This document shows positions 1 to 7,542 of a DNA stretch of 24,186 nt, in pieces. The stretch is from DATIRA01 sp964553405 (lineage in GTDB: Bacteria > Pseudomonadota > Gammaproteobacteria > Steroidobacterales > Steroidobacteraceae): the NCBI GenBank assembly GCA_964553405.1, contig CAZKLS010000035.1:1-24186 (forward strand), in the 5' to 3' direction. The notes below the pieces were generated by a model that was not told the DNA's origin, ran no database searches, and was given only the letters and a program-made list of their open reading frames with translations. A program made the position numbers and the translations under genes. Numbering within the stretch: the stretch's first letter is position 1; each line of letters begins with the position of its first letter.

Positions 1-645
1 GCTGGCCGTGATCGCCGTGGTCGGCACGCGCCGCTCGACCTGCGCACGTCGCCTCAGGCCACCGCACGAGTAGCGCGCGGCGACTCTCTGGTAGGCGGAC
101 TCGGGAAGATTGCACTCGTAGCAGGCACTCTCGTCCCCTGAGCCGAACGGAAAGCACTCGACCGCGATGGAGCGGCTGTCGATCGCCGCGTTGACGAGGT
201 CCACGGCCGTGAGCCGGCACATCTGGCTCAGCTGGATGCGCGCCTCGAAATTGTCCACCGCCGAGATCACGCAGTCGTAGCGTGCGAGCATCGTGAGGCT
301 CAGTCGGTCGCGGAAATGACCCGCGAAGGCCCGCAGGCTCACGTTCGGGTCCACCTCGCCGGCACGCCGGACGACGCAGTCCGCCTTGTTCGATCCGACG
401 TCCTGCTCGCGAAGGAAGATGCTGCGGGTCAGGTTGTGGATCTCGACCTGGTCGAAGTCGAAAACGTCCACGGCCCCGGTGCCGAGCAGTACCAGGTTCT
501 TGACCACCTCGTTGCCCACGGCGCCCGCGCCGATCACTGCTACGCGCGACTGCGCGAGCCGCTGCTGCGAGAACCAGTCGATCGACTCGTGTCGCTGGTA
601 GCGCGCTGTAGCGATGCCGTCCAAGCGGTCGAGCCTGCCGTTCAC
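1..645 (-). CDS. E1-like ThiF/MoeB/HesA-family enzyme (3' end outside window)
   Basis: I read this frame from the complementary strand; it is open to the window edge, giving 215 visible codons. The N-terminal nucleotide-binding fold is clear: glycine loop GAGAVGNE at residues 39-46, FDFD at 62-65, N71 and R74 of the ATP-site segment, K87 after the VGSNK turn, and AVDN ending at D131-N132. These residues bind and adenylate a protein C-terminus or similar carboxylate in the family. A CxxC at C175/C178 is half of the usual zinc site; the partner cysteines would lie beyond the edge. C194 in a YSCGG turn sits where a catalytic cysteine could be (inference). The GTG start is chosen because it forms a GTGA overlap with the stop of the upstream zinc-ribbon gene. 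The EIHNLTRS segment differs from the NLNRQ of typical MoeB/ThiF, so a cofactor role is less certain. The partner protein cannot be identified here. Confidence 0.88.
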   Translation of the reverse strand, partial: MNGRLDRLDGIATARYQRHESIDWFSQQRLAQSRVAVIGAGAVGNEVVKNLVLLGTGAVDVFDFDQVEIHNLTRSIFLREQDVGSNKADCVVRRAGEVDPNVSLRAFAGHFRDRLSLTMLARYDCVISAVDNFEARIQLSQMCRLTAVDLVNAAIDSRSIAVECFPFGSGDESACYECNLPESAYQRVAARYSCGGLRRRAQVERRVPTTAITAS

Positions 646-1016
646 CGGCGCCGCAGCGTCACGGCACGGAAGTCGTTGCCGCCGCAGGCCGGGCAACGCC
701 CCTGGTTCTCGCGGATCAGCACCTGTGCGCTCGTGGCGTGGTAGAAGGCCAGGCACTGGGCACAGCGCACCAGCGGCCGGCCCGGGTCCAGGTCGGCACC
801 CGAGTACGCGTCCCGAACGCCGCGCAGCTCGTGCTCCTGCACCATGAAGGGCTCGCCCGAGCCGTTCGCCCGACGACGGGCTGCGCCGCCCATCGTCCGG
901 CGCCTGGGACGATAGGCTCCCGCTGCGCGCCGCTCACCGGATGGCTGCCGGGAAGCGAACGCGATCAGCAGCGGTATCAGGATCAGGATGATCAGGGGCA
1001 GCAGTCGCGCCATCAT
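642..1016 (-). CDS. Membrane-anchored zinc-ribbon (RING-like) small protein
   Basis: A 124-residue protein. Residues 4-21 form one strongly hydrophobic N-terminal helix with no obvious cleavage site, so it is probably an anchor. A basic, Arg/Gly-rich linker (about 22-55) follows. The C-terminal domain carries C85-x2-C88, H93 and C108-x2-C111 (motifs CAQC and CPACGG), which should bind one zinc ion. With the basic residues next to the helix, the positive-inside rule puts the zinc domain in the cytoplasm (inference). A TTG start at 1031 would add five residues; I prefer the ATG pair at 1016/1013. The stop overlaps the GTG start of the ThiF-family gene, so the two are translationally coupled and probably work together. 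I do not recognise a named family; a rubredoxin-like ribbon or a degenerate RING are both possible. Confidence 0.75.
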   Translation of the reverse strand: MMARLLPLIILILIPLLIAFASRQPSGERRAAGAYRPRRRTMGGAARRRANGSGEPFMVQEHELRGVRDAYSGADLDPGRPLVRCAQCLAFYHATSAQVLIRENQGRCPACGGNDFRAVTLRRR

Positions 1017-1079
1017 CTGTCTCGCAATCAATCCGGCCCTATCCTGCCACGCCTGGACATGGAGGATGCGGCCGGAAAC

Positions 1080-1904
1080 TCAAGGTACCTCATCCACCTT
1101 GACCCAGGCGAGGTACTCCGAGCTCGCGTTCCGGGAGCCGAGGACCAGGATGCCGCGCTCGGAATCCTCCTCGGAGCTGCTCACCATCCCGAGCGGGATC
1201 CACTCGCCGAGCCGGCCGCTCAGCTCGGTAGCGAGCAGCTGCGAGCGCACGGCGTGCGTACTGGGCCCGACGGTGCGCTGCTGGAACGGCGAGACCTCGA
1301 GCGTGACGCGGTCGCCCCACGTCCGCGCCGTCGCATAGAACCCGGTACGGACGTCACGATATTCCGTCGCCTGCCGCGGTGCCGGGCCGTACGGCGTGGG
1401 TGAGACGATGGCCGTGCTCACCGGGACCGACCGGCCGAGCGAGATGAAGGTCTCGTGACCTTCGAGCGCCCGCACGCTGCTCGTGTTGTCGAAGCGGCCC
1501 GATCGCTCGCTTGCGTGCAACCGCCCGGTGACAGTGGCGCCCGAGCCCGCCGCGACATCGGCGCCGGGCTGCCGGTTGCCGTGGTCCAGCTGAACCGTGG
1601 CGCGCAGGTCCCGGGACTGGCGGCCGCCCACCGTGCCCTGTGCGACCGTGATCAGCAGCTGCCGCGGCTCGCGGTCGAGCGCTGCCAGCGCCTGTCGGAC
1701 CTGCGCCTCGTTCTGTGGCGTCGTCCTCAGGAAGATCCTGTCGTCGAGACCGGTCAGCACGCCGCCCGGCGCGAGCAGCGGTTCGACCGCCGGCAGCACC
1801 TCGTCGGCGAGCCGATGCCGCAGTTCGATGACCTGCAGTTCCTCGGCGCGAGCCGCGGCATGGGCCAGCAGCGCGATCAGCAGCAGTGCGAGGACGCCTC
1901 TCAA
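1080..1904 (-). CDS. Exported protein with secretin N-terminal (NolW-like) domain
   Basis: A 274-residue protein. Residues 1-20 are a signal peptide ending in an AARA-type cleavage site before EELQ. Residues about 22-90 show the alternating pattern of secretin N1/NolW-type subdomains: a VIELRHR strand, a helix with DEVLPAVEPLL, and a hairpin around GGVLTGLDDRIFLR. The rest is beta-rich and matches a secretin-like fold loosely (HETFISLGRSVPVS, then YATARTWGDRVTLEVSP). At this length it lacks a full multimerising pore domain, so it is unlikely to be a complete secretin. The start is TTG, chosen because it overlaps the threonine aldolase stop as TTGA and has GGAG upstream; the signal peptide begins immediately. 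It probably acts in the periplasm, perhaps attached to the outer membrane. Its substrate or partner is unknown. Confidence 0.75.
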   Translation of the reverse strand: MRGVLALLLIALLAHAAARAEELQVIELRHRLADEVLPAVEPLLAPGGVLTGLDDRIFLRTTPQNEAQVRQALAALDREPRQLLITVAQGTVGGRQSRDLRATVQLDHGNRQPGADVAAGSGATVTGRLHASERSGRFDNTSSVRALEGHETFISLGRSVPVSTAIVSPTPYGPAPRQATEYRDVRTGFYATARTWGDRVTLEVSPFQQRTVGPSTHAVRSQLLATELSGRLGEWIPLGMVSSSEEDSERGILVLGSRNASSEYLAWVKVDEVP

Positions 1905-2944
1905 GGCTCTGCTCCGAGCACGTCGCGAACACAGTCGTAAAGGGCGCTCATCCCTTCGGGTTCCTGATCATGGCGGCAGACGAGCCGGACGTCCTCGCCG
2001 AGTTCATAGAAGGCGAACGGCCCGGCGCGCAGCGCCGCCAGGGCCCGCTGCGGCATGCGCAGGAAGATCATGTTCACCTGCACCGGCGCGACGAGCTCCA
2101 CACCGGGCAGCGAGCGGAGCCGTTCCGCGAGGCCGGCCGCGTTGCGGTTCGCGGCCTGCGCCCGGCGGATCCAGAGCTCGTCGGCGAAGTAGCGCTCGAG
2201 CTGTGCCGAGACGAAGCGGGCCTTCGAGAGCACCTGTCCGCCGCGCTTCATCAGGTAGGGAATCCGCGCCGCCAGTTCGTCGTCGAACACGACCAGGGCC
2301 TCGGCGTTCAAGGCGCCGTTCTTGGTGGCCCCGAGCGACAGCAGGTCCACGCCGCTGCGCCAGGTCAGCTCCGCCGGCGTGCAGCCGAGCGCCGCGACCG
2401 CGTTCGCGAACCGGGCCCCGTCCATGTGGACCCGCAGTCCCCGGGCGTGCGCGAGTTCCGCCAGCCTCTGCAGCTCCTGCAGAGAGTAGAGGCTGCCGAA
2501 ATCCGTCGGCTGGGTCAGATTCAGCGCGAACGGTTGCACCCGGGTCGGGTTGCCGAAACCTGCTGCAGCGAGCGCCGACTCGAGTTGCCGTGCGTCGATC
2601 TTGAAGTCGTCGCCTCCGACGCCGACCAGCTTCGCGCCGGTGAACAGTTCCGGGGCGCCGCACTCGTAGACGTTGATGTGCGCGGTCGGATGACAGAGCA
2701 CGCTGCCGTACGCGTTCGCGAGCGCCGCCAGCGCGACGCCATTCGTGCCGGTCCCTGTGCTCATCGGAAAGACCGTCACCGGCCGCTCGAACACGGCGGA
2801 GAACCTGCGCTGCATCGCCCGCGTGTGATCGTCGTCGCCGTACGGCGCCGCGGTACCACGGTTCGCGGCCTGCAGCGCCTCCATCAGCTCCGGGGCGACG
2901 CCGGCGACGTTGTCACTTCGAAAATCGTAGACTGGCTGGCTCAT
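1901..2944 (-). CDS. ltaE: Low-specificity L-threonine aldolase
   Basis: A 347-residue PLP enzyme of fold type I, full length for the family. It cleaves L-threonine or L-allo-threonine to glycine and acetaldehyde in the cytosol. The N-terminus has the family signature DFRSDNV (7-13), then PYGDDDHTRAM. The PLP-binding aspartate lies in HMDGARFANA (D175), and the Schiff-base lysine is K208 in SLGATKNGALNAE. Other low-specificity aldolases belong to the same beta-eliminating lyase family; serine- or phenylserine-directed activity cannot be excluded. It heads a minus-strand run that continues into the secretin-like gene through a TTGA overlap. Only 27 nt separate its ATG from the divergent acetyltransferase start, so its promoter must reach into that gene or the gap. 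Confidence 0.95.
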   Translation of the reverse strand: MSQPVYDFRSDNVAGVAPELMEALQAANRGTAAPYGDDDHTRAMQRRFSAVFERPVTVFPMSTGTGTNGVALAALANAYGSVLCHPTAHINVYECGAPELFTGAKLVGVGGDDFKIDARQLESALAAAGFGNPTRVQPFALNLTQPTDFGSLYSLQELQRLAELAHARGLRVHMDGARFANAVAALGCTPAELTWRSGVDLLSLGATKNGALNAEALVVFDDELAARIPYLMKRGGQVLSKARFVSAQLERYFADELWIRRAQAANRNAAGLAERLRSLPGVELVAPVQVNMIFLRMPQRALAALRAGPFAFYELGEDVRLVCRHDQEPEGMSALYDCVRDVLGAEP

Positions 2945-2971
2945 GAATCGGGCGACCGAGAGCTTGAGTCG

Positions 2972-3535
2972 ATGATCGTACTAGAGACGGCCCGCCTGCG
3001 GCTGCGCCGATTCACCTCGGCGGATCTCGAGACGCTCGTGGAGCTCGATTCCGACCCGGAGGTGATGCGCTACATCACCGGCGGGCCGGCCACGCCGCGG
3101 GAACTCTACGAGCAGGTGATCCTGCCGCGCTGGCTCGAGCTGTATCAGAGGGAGCCCCAGCAGGGCTACTGGGCGGCCGAGCCGCGCGACGGCGGCGAAT
3201 TCCTCGGCTGGTTCCACCTGCGCGAGGACCGGATAGAGCCGGGATACCTGGAGCTGGGGTACCGCCTCAGGCGGTCTGCCTGGGGGCAGGGCCTTGCGAC
3301 CGAGGGCAGCCTCGGCGTGCTGCGCCACGGCTTCGGGCCGGCCGGCGCGACACGGATCTCGGCCCGCACCCTGGTCGGCAACCTCGCCTCGCAGCGCGTG
3401 ATGCGCAAGTGCGGGCTGCGCTTCGCCGGCGAGTTCGCCTACCCGGACGATGCGCCGGGCAGCCTGCCGGGACTCGGGCGCGCCGCGGTGAAGTACGAAA
3501 TCACGCTTCCCGAGTGGCTGGCACGGCAGGATTGA
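2972..3535 (+). CDS. GNAT-family N-acetyltransferase (RimJ/RimL type)
   Basis: A 187-residue protein opening MIVLETARLRLRRFT, the standard start of RimJ/RimL-like (Acetyltransf_3) GNAT enzymes. The acetyl-CoA binding motif A is at about 94-112 (LGYRLRRSAWGQGLATEG, with the Q/R-x-x-G-x-A turn). Motif B is N137-x2-S-x2-V-x2-K-x-G at 137-149. It should transfer acetyl from acetyl-CoA to an amine; the substrate (ribosomal protein N-terminus, small molecule or antibiotic) cannot be told from sequence. I chose the ATG at 2972 because the reading frame continues far upstream only as antisense to the aldolase. No strong Shine-Dalgarno is visible (a weak GAGAG lies upstream). The last 35 nt overlap the 3' end of the convergent thioredoxin lipoprotein gene. 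Confidence 0.9.
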   Translation: MIVLETARLRLRRFTSADLETLVELDSDPEVMRYITGGPATPRELYEQVILPRWLELYQREPQQGYWAAEPRDGGEFLGWFHLREDRIEPGYLELGYRLRRSAWGQGLATEGSLGVLRHGFGPAGATRISARTLVGNLASQRVMRKCGLRFAGEFAYPDDAPGSLPGLGRAAVKYEITLPEWLARQD

Positions 3536-5153
3536 GGAACCGCTCGCAGTTGCGCCGGCTCTCCTCCGACTCGGGCAGGTCCTCGCAGATCGCCCGGGTA
3601 CGGGCCCTCAGCGTCTCGATTACGCTTGCCCGCGCCGCGCTGTCCTTCGACCACTCGCGCAGTTTTTCATCGAGCGACTCCAGCCGGATACGGGTCCGCT
3701 GGTAGAACGCGTCCGGCGACGCACCGAGCTCGTCGATCAGCTGCAGCCCCGTGCGCTCGATCAGGCCGGTGTCCTCCGGCGTCATCTCGAGCAGGCCCAC
3801 CATGTAGTTGTAGCCCCACTGGAACCGGGTGGCCGGCCCCTCGGCCTCGTCGTAGGCCCTGGCGAGCCAGCGGATCGCGTCCTGCTCGCGCCCGGCCTTC
3901 TGCGCGAGCTCGCCGAGGCTCGACATGAAGTAATAGGGTTGCTTTGATTTCTCGAGCTCGGCGACCAGCAGGCGGTTGGCGTCCTCGTCGAGGCCGGCTT
4001 CCCAGTACAGGTTCGCCGCCGCATTGATGCCCGCCTGCCTCGCATAGGCGTCCGTCGTCGCGCCGTCGATCTCGGCGACCGTCGCGCGCATCCGCGCAAG
4101 CAGTTCCTCGGGCAGCGAGTCTCCCGGGGCGGCGAGCTGCTGCAGCGCGACGTGGGCCCGCAGCAGGTTGAGTCGCTCGGCGTCGGACAGGCCCGCCCCG
4201 GTCGCGTCCGACTCGAGCGCGTCGAGCGCGCTCTTCCAGCTGGCGATCAGTTCGCTGCGCTCGGCTGATCCCTCGTCGGAAAGCAGCGGCACGATGGACT
4301 TGGCGCCGTAGCTCAGGTTGCTGACGTTCGCGCGCTGGACCGCCGGCTCACCGAGCAGGCCGATCAGCGTGCGCCGTGCGCTCGCCCGGTCCAGGCCGGT
4401 GAACGGCGAGGGATCCGCCGCGCTGGCCGCGAACAGGTAGTCGAAGAAGAGCCGGGAGCAATCCGCCCGGATTTCTACCGGGCAGCGTTCGCTCAGCGAA
4501 CGCAGCGTGGCGACGCTCGTCTCGTCGGGCAGCACGCGACCGTTGTCGGTGGACCAGGAGTAGTAGGCGAGCAGGCGCCAGTCACCGGTGCCGAGCTCGC
4601 CTCCGGTGGTCGCGGCGCGGAGGATCTCGGTCACCGGGCGCGCATCCGCCAGCGCGACGTCGAGGATCGTCGCGTATCGCTGCACGTCCACGCCGCCCGG
4701 CAGGCGGGTGATCTCGGTGCCGTCCGGCCGGAACAGGATCATCGTCGGGTAGCCGATGACGCCGAAACGCTCACCCTGCTTCTGCGCACTCGGCGTGTCG
4801 CCGTCGAGATAGACCGGAATGAACAGCCGGGCGCGCTCCTGGAATTCCCTGCGGTTGAAGATGGTCGCCTTGATCTGTGCGCAGGGCGGGCACCACTCGG
4901 CGCCCCAGTACAGGAACAACGGCTTCGAGGCAGTCTCCGCCGCGGCAAAGGCAGCGTCGACGTCGCCGGCGAACCAGTCGATGCCCGCAGGCAGGTGGCT
5001 GTCGGCCTCGGGCTGCGCGGCGGCGGGTTCGCTCGTCGGGCTCGCCGTGCTGTCGGTGGTCGCGGGCGGTTCGCCACGGCCGCAGGCGGTGAGCAGCGCG
5101 GCTGAGAGCAGCACGGACGCAGCGGTGAGGTGCTTGGACCGGAATCGGGTCAC
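3501..5153 (-). CDS. Thioredoxin-fold lipoprotein with helical-repeat C-terminus
   Basis: A 550-residue protein. I placed the start at GTG 5153, which gives a textbook lipoprotein signal: charged RFRSK, a hydrophobic stretch, and lipobox LTAC with the lipidated cysteine at C24. An upstream in-frame ATG at 5315 would bury that signal behind 54 low-complexity residues. A Ser/Pro/Ala/Glu-rich linker (25-55) leads to a thioredoxin domain (about 58-190) with redox pair C88-PP-C91 in GAEWCPPC and the cis-proline loop GYPTM. Residues about 230-550 are helical and look like TPR-style repeats, with two further cysteine pairs (ERCPVEIRADC and, near the C-terminus, AICED...RRNC) that could form disulfides. 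A role in periplasmic thiol-disulfide exchange is likely; the target is unknown. The 3' end overlaps the convergent acetyltransferase gene by 35 nt. Confidence 0.85.
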   Translation of the reverse strand: MTRFRSKHLTAASVLLSAALLTACGRGEPPATTDSTASPTSEPAAAQPEADSHLPAGIDWFAGDVDAAFAAAETASKPLFLYWGAEWCPPCAQIKATIFNRREFQERARLFIPVYLDGDTPSAQKQGERFGVIGYPTMILFRPDGTEITRLPGGVDVQRYATILDVALADARPVTEILRAATTGGELGTGDWRLLAYYSWSTDNGRVLPDETSVATLRSLSERCPVEIRADCSRLFFDYLFAASAADPSPFTGLDRASARRTLIGLLGEPAVQRANVSNLSYGAKSIVPLLSDEGSAERSELIASWKSALDALESDATGAGLSDAERLNLLRAHVALQQLAAPGDSLPEELLARMRATVAEIDGATTDAYARQAGINAAANLYWEAGLDEDANRLLVAELEKSKQPYYFMSSLGELAQKAGREQDAIRWLARAYDEAEGPATRFQWGYNYMVGLLEMTPEDTGLIERTGLQLIDELGASPDAFYQRTRIRLESLDEKLREWSKDSAARASVIETLRARTRAICEDLPESEESRRNCERFLNPAVPATREA

Positions 5154-5237
5154 GGATCGGTACCTGTCATCGGGTGAGCCATGCGGCGAGGGCCGGCAGG
5201 ATACCCGGCCCAAAAGGCCGCAGCCAAGCCTGCGCGC

Positions 5238-5278
5238 CGGCGCGGCGTCTCCCGCCCCTTGAGCAACGCGCCGCGCCG
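5238..5278. terminator. 10-bp GC-only inverted repeat between hutG and the thioredoxin lipoprotein gene
   Basis: Arms CGGCGCGGCG (5238-5247) and CGCCGCGCCG (5269-5278) are perfect reverse complements around a 21-nt loop. It lies 34 nt past the hutG stop on the minus strand and upstream of the lipoprotein gene. There is no T-run after either arm, so it is not a classical intrinsic terminator. It could be a Rho-assisted stop or an mRNA 3'-end stabiliser for the hut transcript. In DNA this GC-rich, chance dyads are common. Confidence 0.4.
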
Positions 5279-5311
5279 CGGCTGCGGTCCGGCGGCCACA
5301 CGGCCCGCAAT

Positions 5312-6301
5312 TCACCCGCCGCGAGGCGACCGGGCGAACGAGGCGATTTCGTAAACGATGCGCGCGGCCGCCCGCGCCGTCCTGCCGTCGGGGTCGTGGC
5401 GTGGATTCAGTTCGGCGACGTCCGCGAGCAGCAGCTTGCTCCCGGGCGTCCCGTGCGAGCAGTTCGCCAGCAGCTCGCGCAGCAGCACGACCGCGCGTTG
5501 CAGCGGGACGCCGAGCGTCGCGGGCGCACTGACGCCGGGTGCCTCGGACGGCGGCAGCACGTCGAGGCAGAAGGTCAGGTAGATCGCCGAGGACTGCTCG
5601 ACGAACTCGCGGATTCGATCGACGGTGCCGGGGTCACCGGTCTCCATGTCGTAGATGATCCGGGTTCCGAGCTCGCCCGCGCGGGCCAGCAGCGCCGGCG
5701 TATTGGCCGGTTCGCTCGCGCCGATGCACAGGTAGCGGAACTCGAGGCCCGCCGTCGAACGCGACCGGGCGATCTGCAGGAACGGGCTGCCGGAGCTGCC
5801 GCGGCCCTGGGCATCGACCGGCCGCAGGTCCAGGTGCGCGTCGAAATTGACGATGCCGAGTCGCGCGGTCCTCGACTTCAGCGCCGGCACGGACGCCGCG
5901 CCGAGGTAGCTGGCGAGCGCGATCTCGTGCCCGCCGCCGAGCCCGACCGGGAAATGCCCTGCACCCAGCAGTTCCGCGATCCTCGCCGCGTACTCCTGCT
6001 GGGCGGCCTCCAGATCCTCCCCCGGACAGTCGACGTCGCCCGCGTCGTAGAGTCGTGCCTCGGACCTGCCATGCCAGGCCAGGTTGGCCAGCATCCGCCG
6101 CAGCTCGCGCGGACCCTCCGCCGCGCCGGGCCGGCCACGATTGCGCAGCACGCCCGCGTCGCAGGCGAAACCGGCCAACGCGAGGCCGGGCCGGTCGGAT
6201 TCGGCTGCCGGCCGGACGACCTGGTGCCAGCGCCTGCCTGCCTCGCCTTCCTCGGCATCGATCCGGCCGGACCAGTGGCTCATCGAGTCGCGCAACGGCA
6301 T
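5312..6301 (-). CDS. hutG: Formimidoylglutamase (arginase superfamily)
   Basis: A 329-residue enzyme that hydrolyses N-formimidoyl-L-glutamate to glutamate and formamide, the last step of the formamide-yielding histidine pathway. Arginase-fold metal ligands are visible: H125 in GGGHE, and D154, H156, D158 in FDAHLD. The third metal motif reads LTFCLDVLP (242-250), followed by PGVSAP, which is typical of HutG. The position that is normally aspartate before LD is C245; D247 is kept. The start at 6301 is supported by a strong GAGGAGG five bases upstream that overlaps the hutI stop, giving a 10-nt gap. A longer in-frame reading from 6514 overlaps hutI and is not real. Agmatinase or guanidinobutyrase activity is excluded mainly by the operon context. 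Confidence 0.93.
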   Translation of the reverse strand: MPLRDSMSHWSGRIDAEEGEAGRRWHQVVRPAAESDRPGLALAGFACDAGVLRNRGRPGAAEGPRELRRMLANLAWHGRSEARLYDAGDVDCPGEDLEAAQQEYAARIAELLGAGHFPVGLGGGHEIALASYLGAASVPALKSRTARLGIVNFDAHLDLRPVDAQGRGSSGSPFLQIARSRSTAGLEFRYLCIGASEPANTPALLARAGELGTRIIYDMETGDPGTVDRIREFVEQSSAIYLTFCLDVLPPSEAPGVSAPATLGVPLQRAVVLLRELLANCSHGTPGSKLLLADVAELNPRHDPDGRTARAAARIVYEIASFARSPRGG

Positions 6302-6306
6302 TGCAG

Positions 6307-6313
6307 CCTCCTC
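6307..6313 (-). promoter_or_regulatory. Strong ribosome binding site fixing the hutG start
   Basis: GAGGAGG on the minus strand lies five bases before the hutG ATG and overlaps the hutI TGA (6312-6314). A ribosome finishing hutI sits on the hutG initiation site, so the two are probably translationally linked. This site decides between the ATG at 6301 and longer in-frame readings. Confidence 0.85.
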
Positions 6314-7526
6314 AGACGGGCCGCTCCAGCACGATCTCGCCGTCCTTGACGACCATGCTGCAGGGATTGAATCCCATCCAGTAGCCGATCTCGTCGAGCG
6401 CGTCCACGGACCACACCGAGAAGTCGGCCGCCCGGCCTGCGGTGATCGAGCCGCGTTCGCCAGCGATGCCCAGCGCCTGCGCGGCGTGTCGGGTGACCCC
6501 GCTGAGAACTTCACGGCTGGTGAGCCCGAAGAAGCGCCGCGCCATGTTCAGCGCCAGCAGCAGCGAGGCACAGGGAGCGGAGCCGGGATTACAGTCCGAA
6601 GCGACCGCCATCGGCACGCCGTGGCGTCGCAGCGCCTCGACCGGCGGCAGCTGTTTCTCGTCCAGGAAGTAGAACGCGACGGGCAGCAGCACCGCGACCG
6701 TCCCGGCGCGGGCGAACGCGGCCGCTTCCCGCTCGCCGGCGTACTCCAGGTGATCGCAGCACAGCGCGCCGCATTGCGCCGCGACGAGGCTGCCGCCCTG
6801 GTTGGACAACTGCTCCGCGTGCAGCCGTACCGGCAGCCCGAACGCACGGGCCGCTGCGAAGAGGGTCGCGCACTGCCCGGCGCTGAAGGCGATCCGCTCG
6901 CAGTAGGCGTCCACCGCGTCCGCGAGTCCCGCCCCGGCGACGGCCGGCAGCCAGTCGCGGCATAGCGTCTCGATGTACTCGTCGCCGCGTCCCTCGAATT
7001 CCGGGGGCAGCGCGTGGGCACCGAGGAAGCTCGTGCGCACTGTCACCGCATGCCCGGCGCCGAGGCGCCGGGCCGCGCGCAGCATGCGGAGTTCGCTTTC
7101 GAGATCGAGGCCATAGCCCGACTTGATCTCGATGGTCGTGACGCCTTCGGCCATCAGCGCCTGCAGCCGGGGCCTCGCGGCCTCGACCAGCGCGTCCTCC
7201 GAGCTCGCGCGCGTCGCCCACATCGTGGCGAGGATGCCGCCGCCCCCGCGGGCGATGTCCGCGTAACTCTCCCCGCTGCTGCGGCGGGCGAACTCGGCGG
7301 CCCGTTGTCCGGCGAACACCAGGTGCGTGTGGCAGTCGATCAGGCCCGGCGCCAGCCATTGGCCGGCGAGCTCCACCGTCCGCTCGGGACGCAGGCCGGC
7401 GGGCAGCTCGCGCTCGGGACCGCACCACTCGACCTTGCCTTCGCGCGTGACGATCGCGCCGGGATCGAAGACGCGCTCGTGCTCGTCGCAGGTGGCGATC
7501 CGCAGCTTGCGCCACAACGTGCGCAT
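6312..7526 (-). CDS. hutI: Imidazolonepropionase
   Basis: A 404-residue amidohydrolase that opens 4-imidazolone-5-propionate to N-formimidoyl-L-glutamate in the cytosol. The metal-binding and catalytic motifs are in family order: DCHTHLVFAG (H66, H68), IEIKSGYGLD (134-141), LHAEQLSNQGG (H236, E239), CDHLEY (H259) and SDCNPGS (D311). The length is normal for HutI. The start is ATG 7526, preceded by GGAG; an in-frame reading from 7616 overlaps hutU and is discarded. It is the middle gene of the hutU-hutI-hutG run, 16 nt after hutU and 10 nt before hutG. Confidence 0.96.
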   Translation of the reverse strand: MRTLWRKLRIATCDEHERVFDPGAIVTREGKVEWCGPERELPAGLRPERTVELAGQWLAPGLIDCHTHLVFAGQRAAEFARRSSGESYADIARGGGGILATMWATRASSEDALVEAARPRLQALMAEGVTTIEIKSGYGLDLESELRMLRAARRLGAGHAVTVRTSFLGAHALPPEFEGRGDEYIETLCRDWLPAVAGAGLADAVDAYCERIAFSAGQCATLFAAARAFGLPVRLHAEQLSNQGGSLVAAQCGALCCDHLEYAGEREAAAFARAGTVAVLLPVAFYFLDEKQLPPVEALRRHGVPMAVASDCNPGSAPCASLLLALNMARRFFGLTSREVLSGVTRHAAQALGIAGERGSITAGRAADFSVWSVDALDEIGYWMGFNPCSMVVKDGEIVLERPV

Positions 7527-7542
7527 CGGGCTCCGCGCCGAC

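Noticed and set aside
2910..2933. TTGTCA and TAGACT as a promoter for the acetyltransferase
   Set aside because: Both boxes match well but are only 12 bp apart, too close for sigma-70.
1886..2971. N-terminal extension of the acetyltransferase frame by 362 codons
   Set aside because: The extension is antisense to threonine aldolase; the GNAT domain begins cleanly at MIVLETARL.
5154..5315. 54-residue N-terminal extension of the thioredoxin lipoprotein
   Set aside because: It would place the lipoprotein signal internally; GTG 5153 gives a proper signal peptide with lipobox cysteine at 24.
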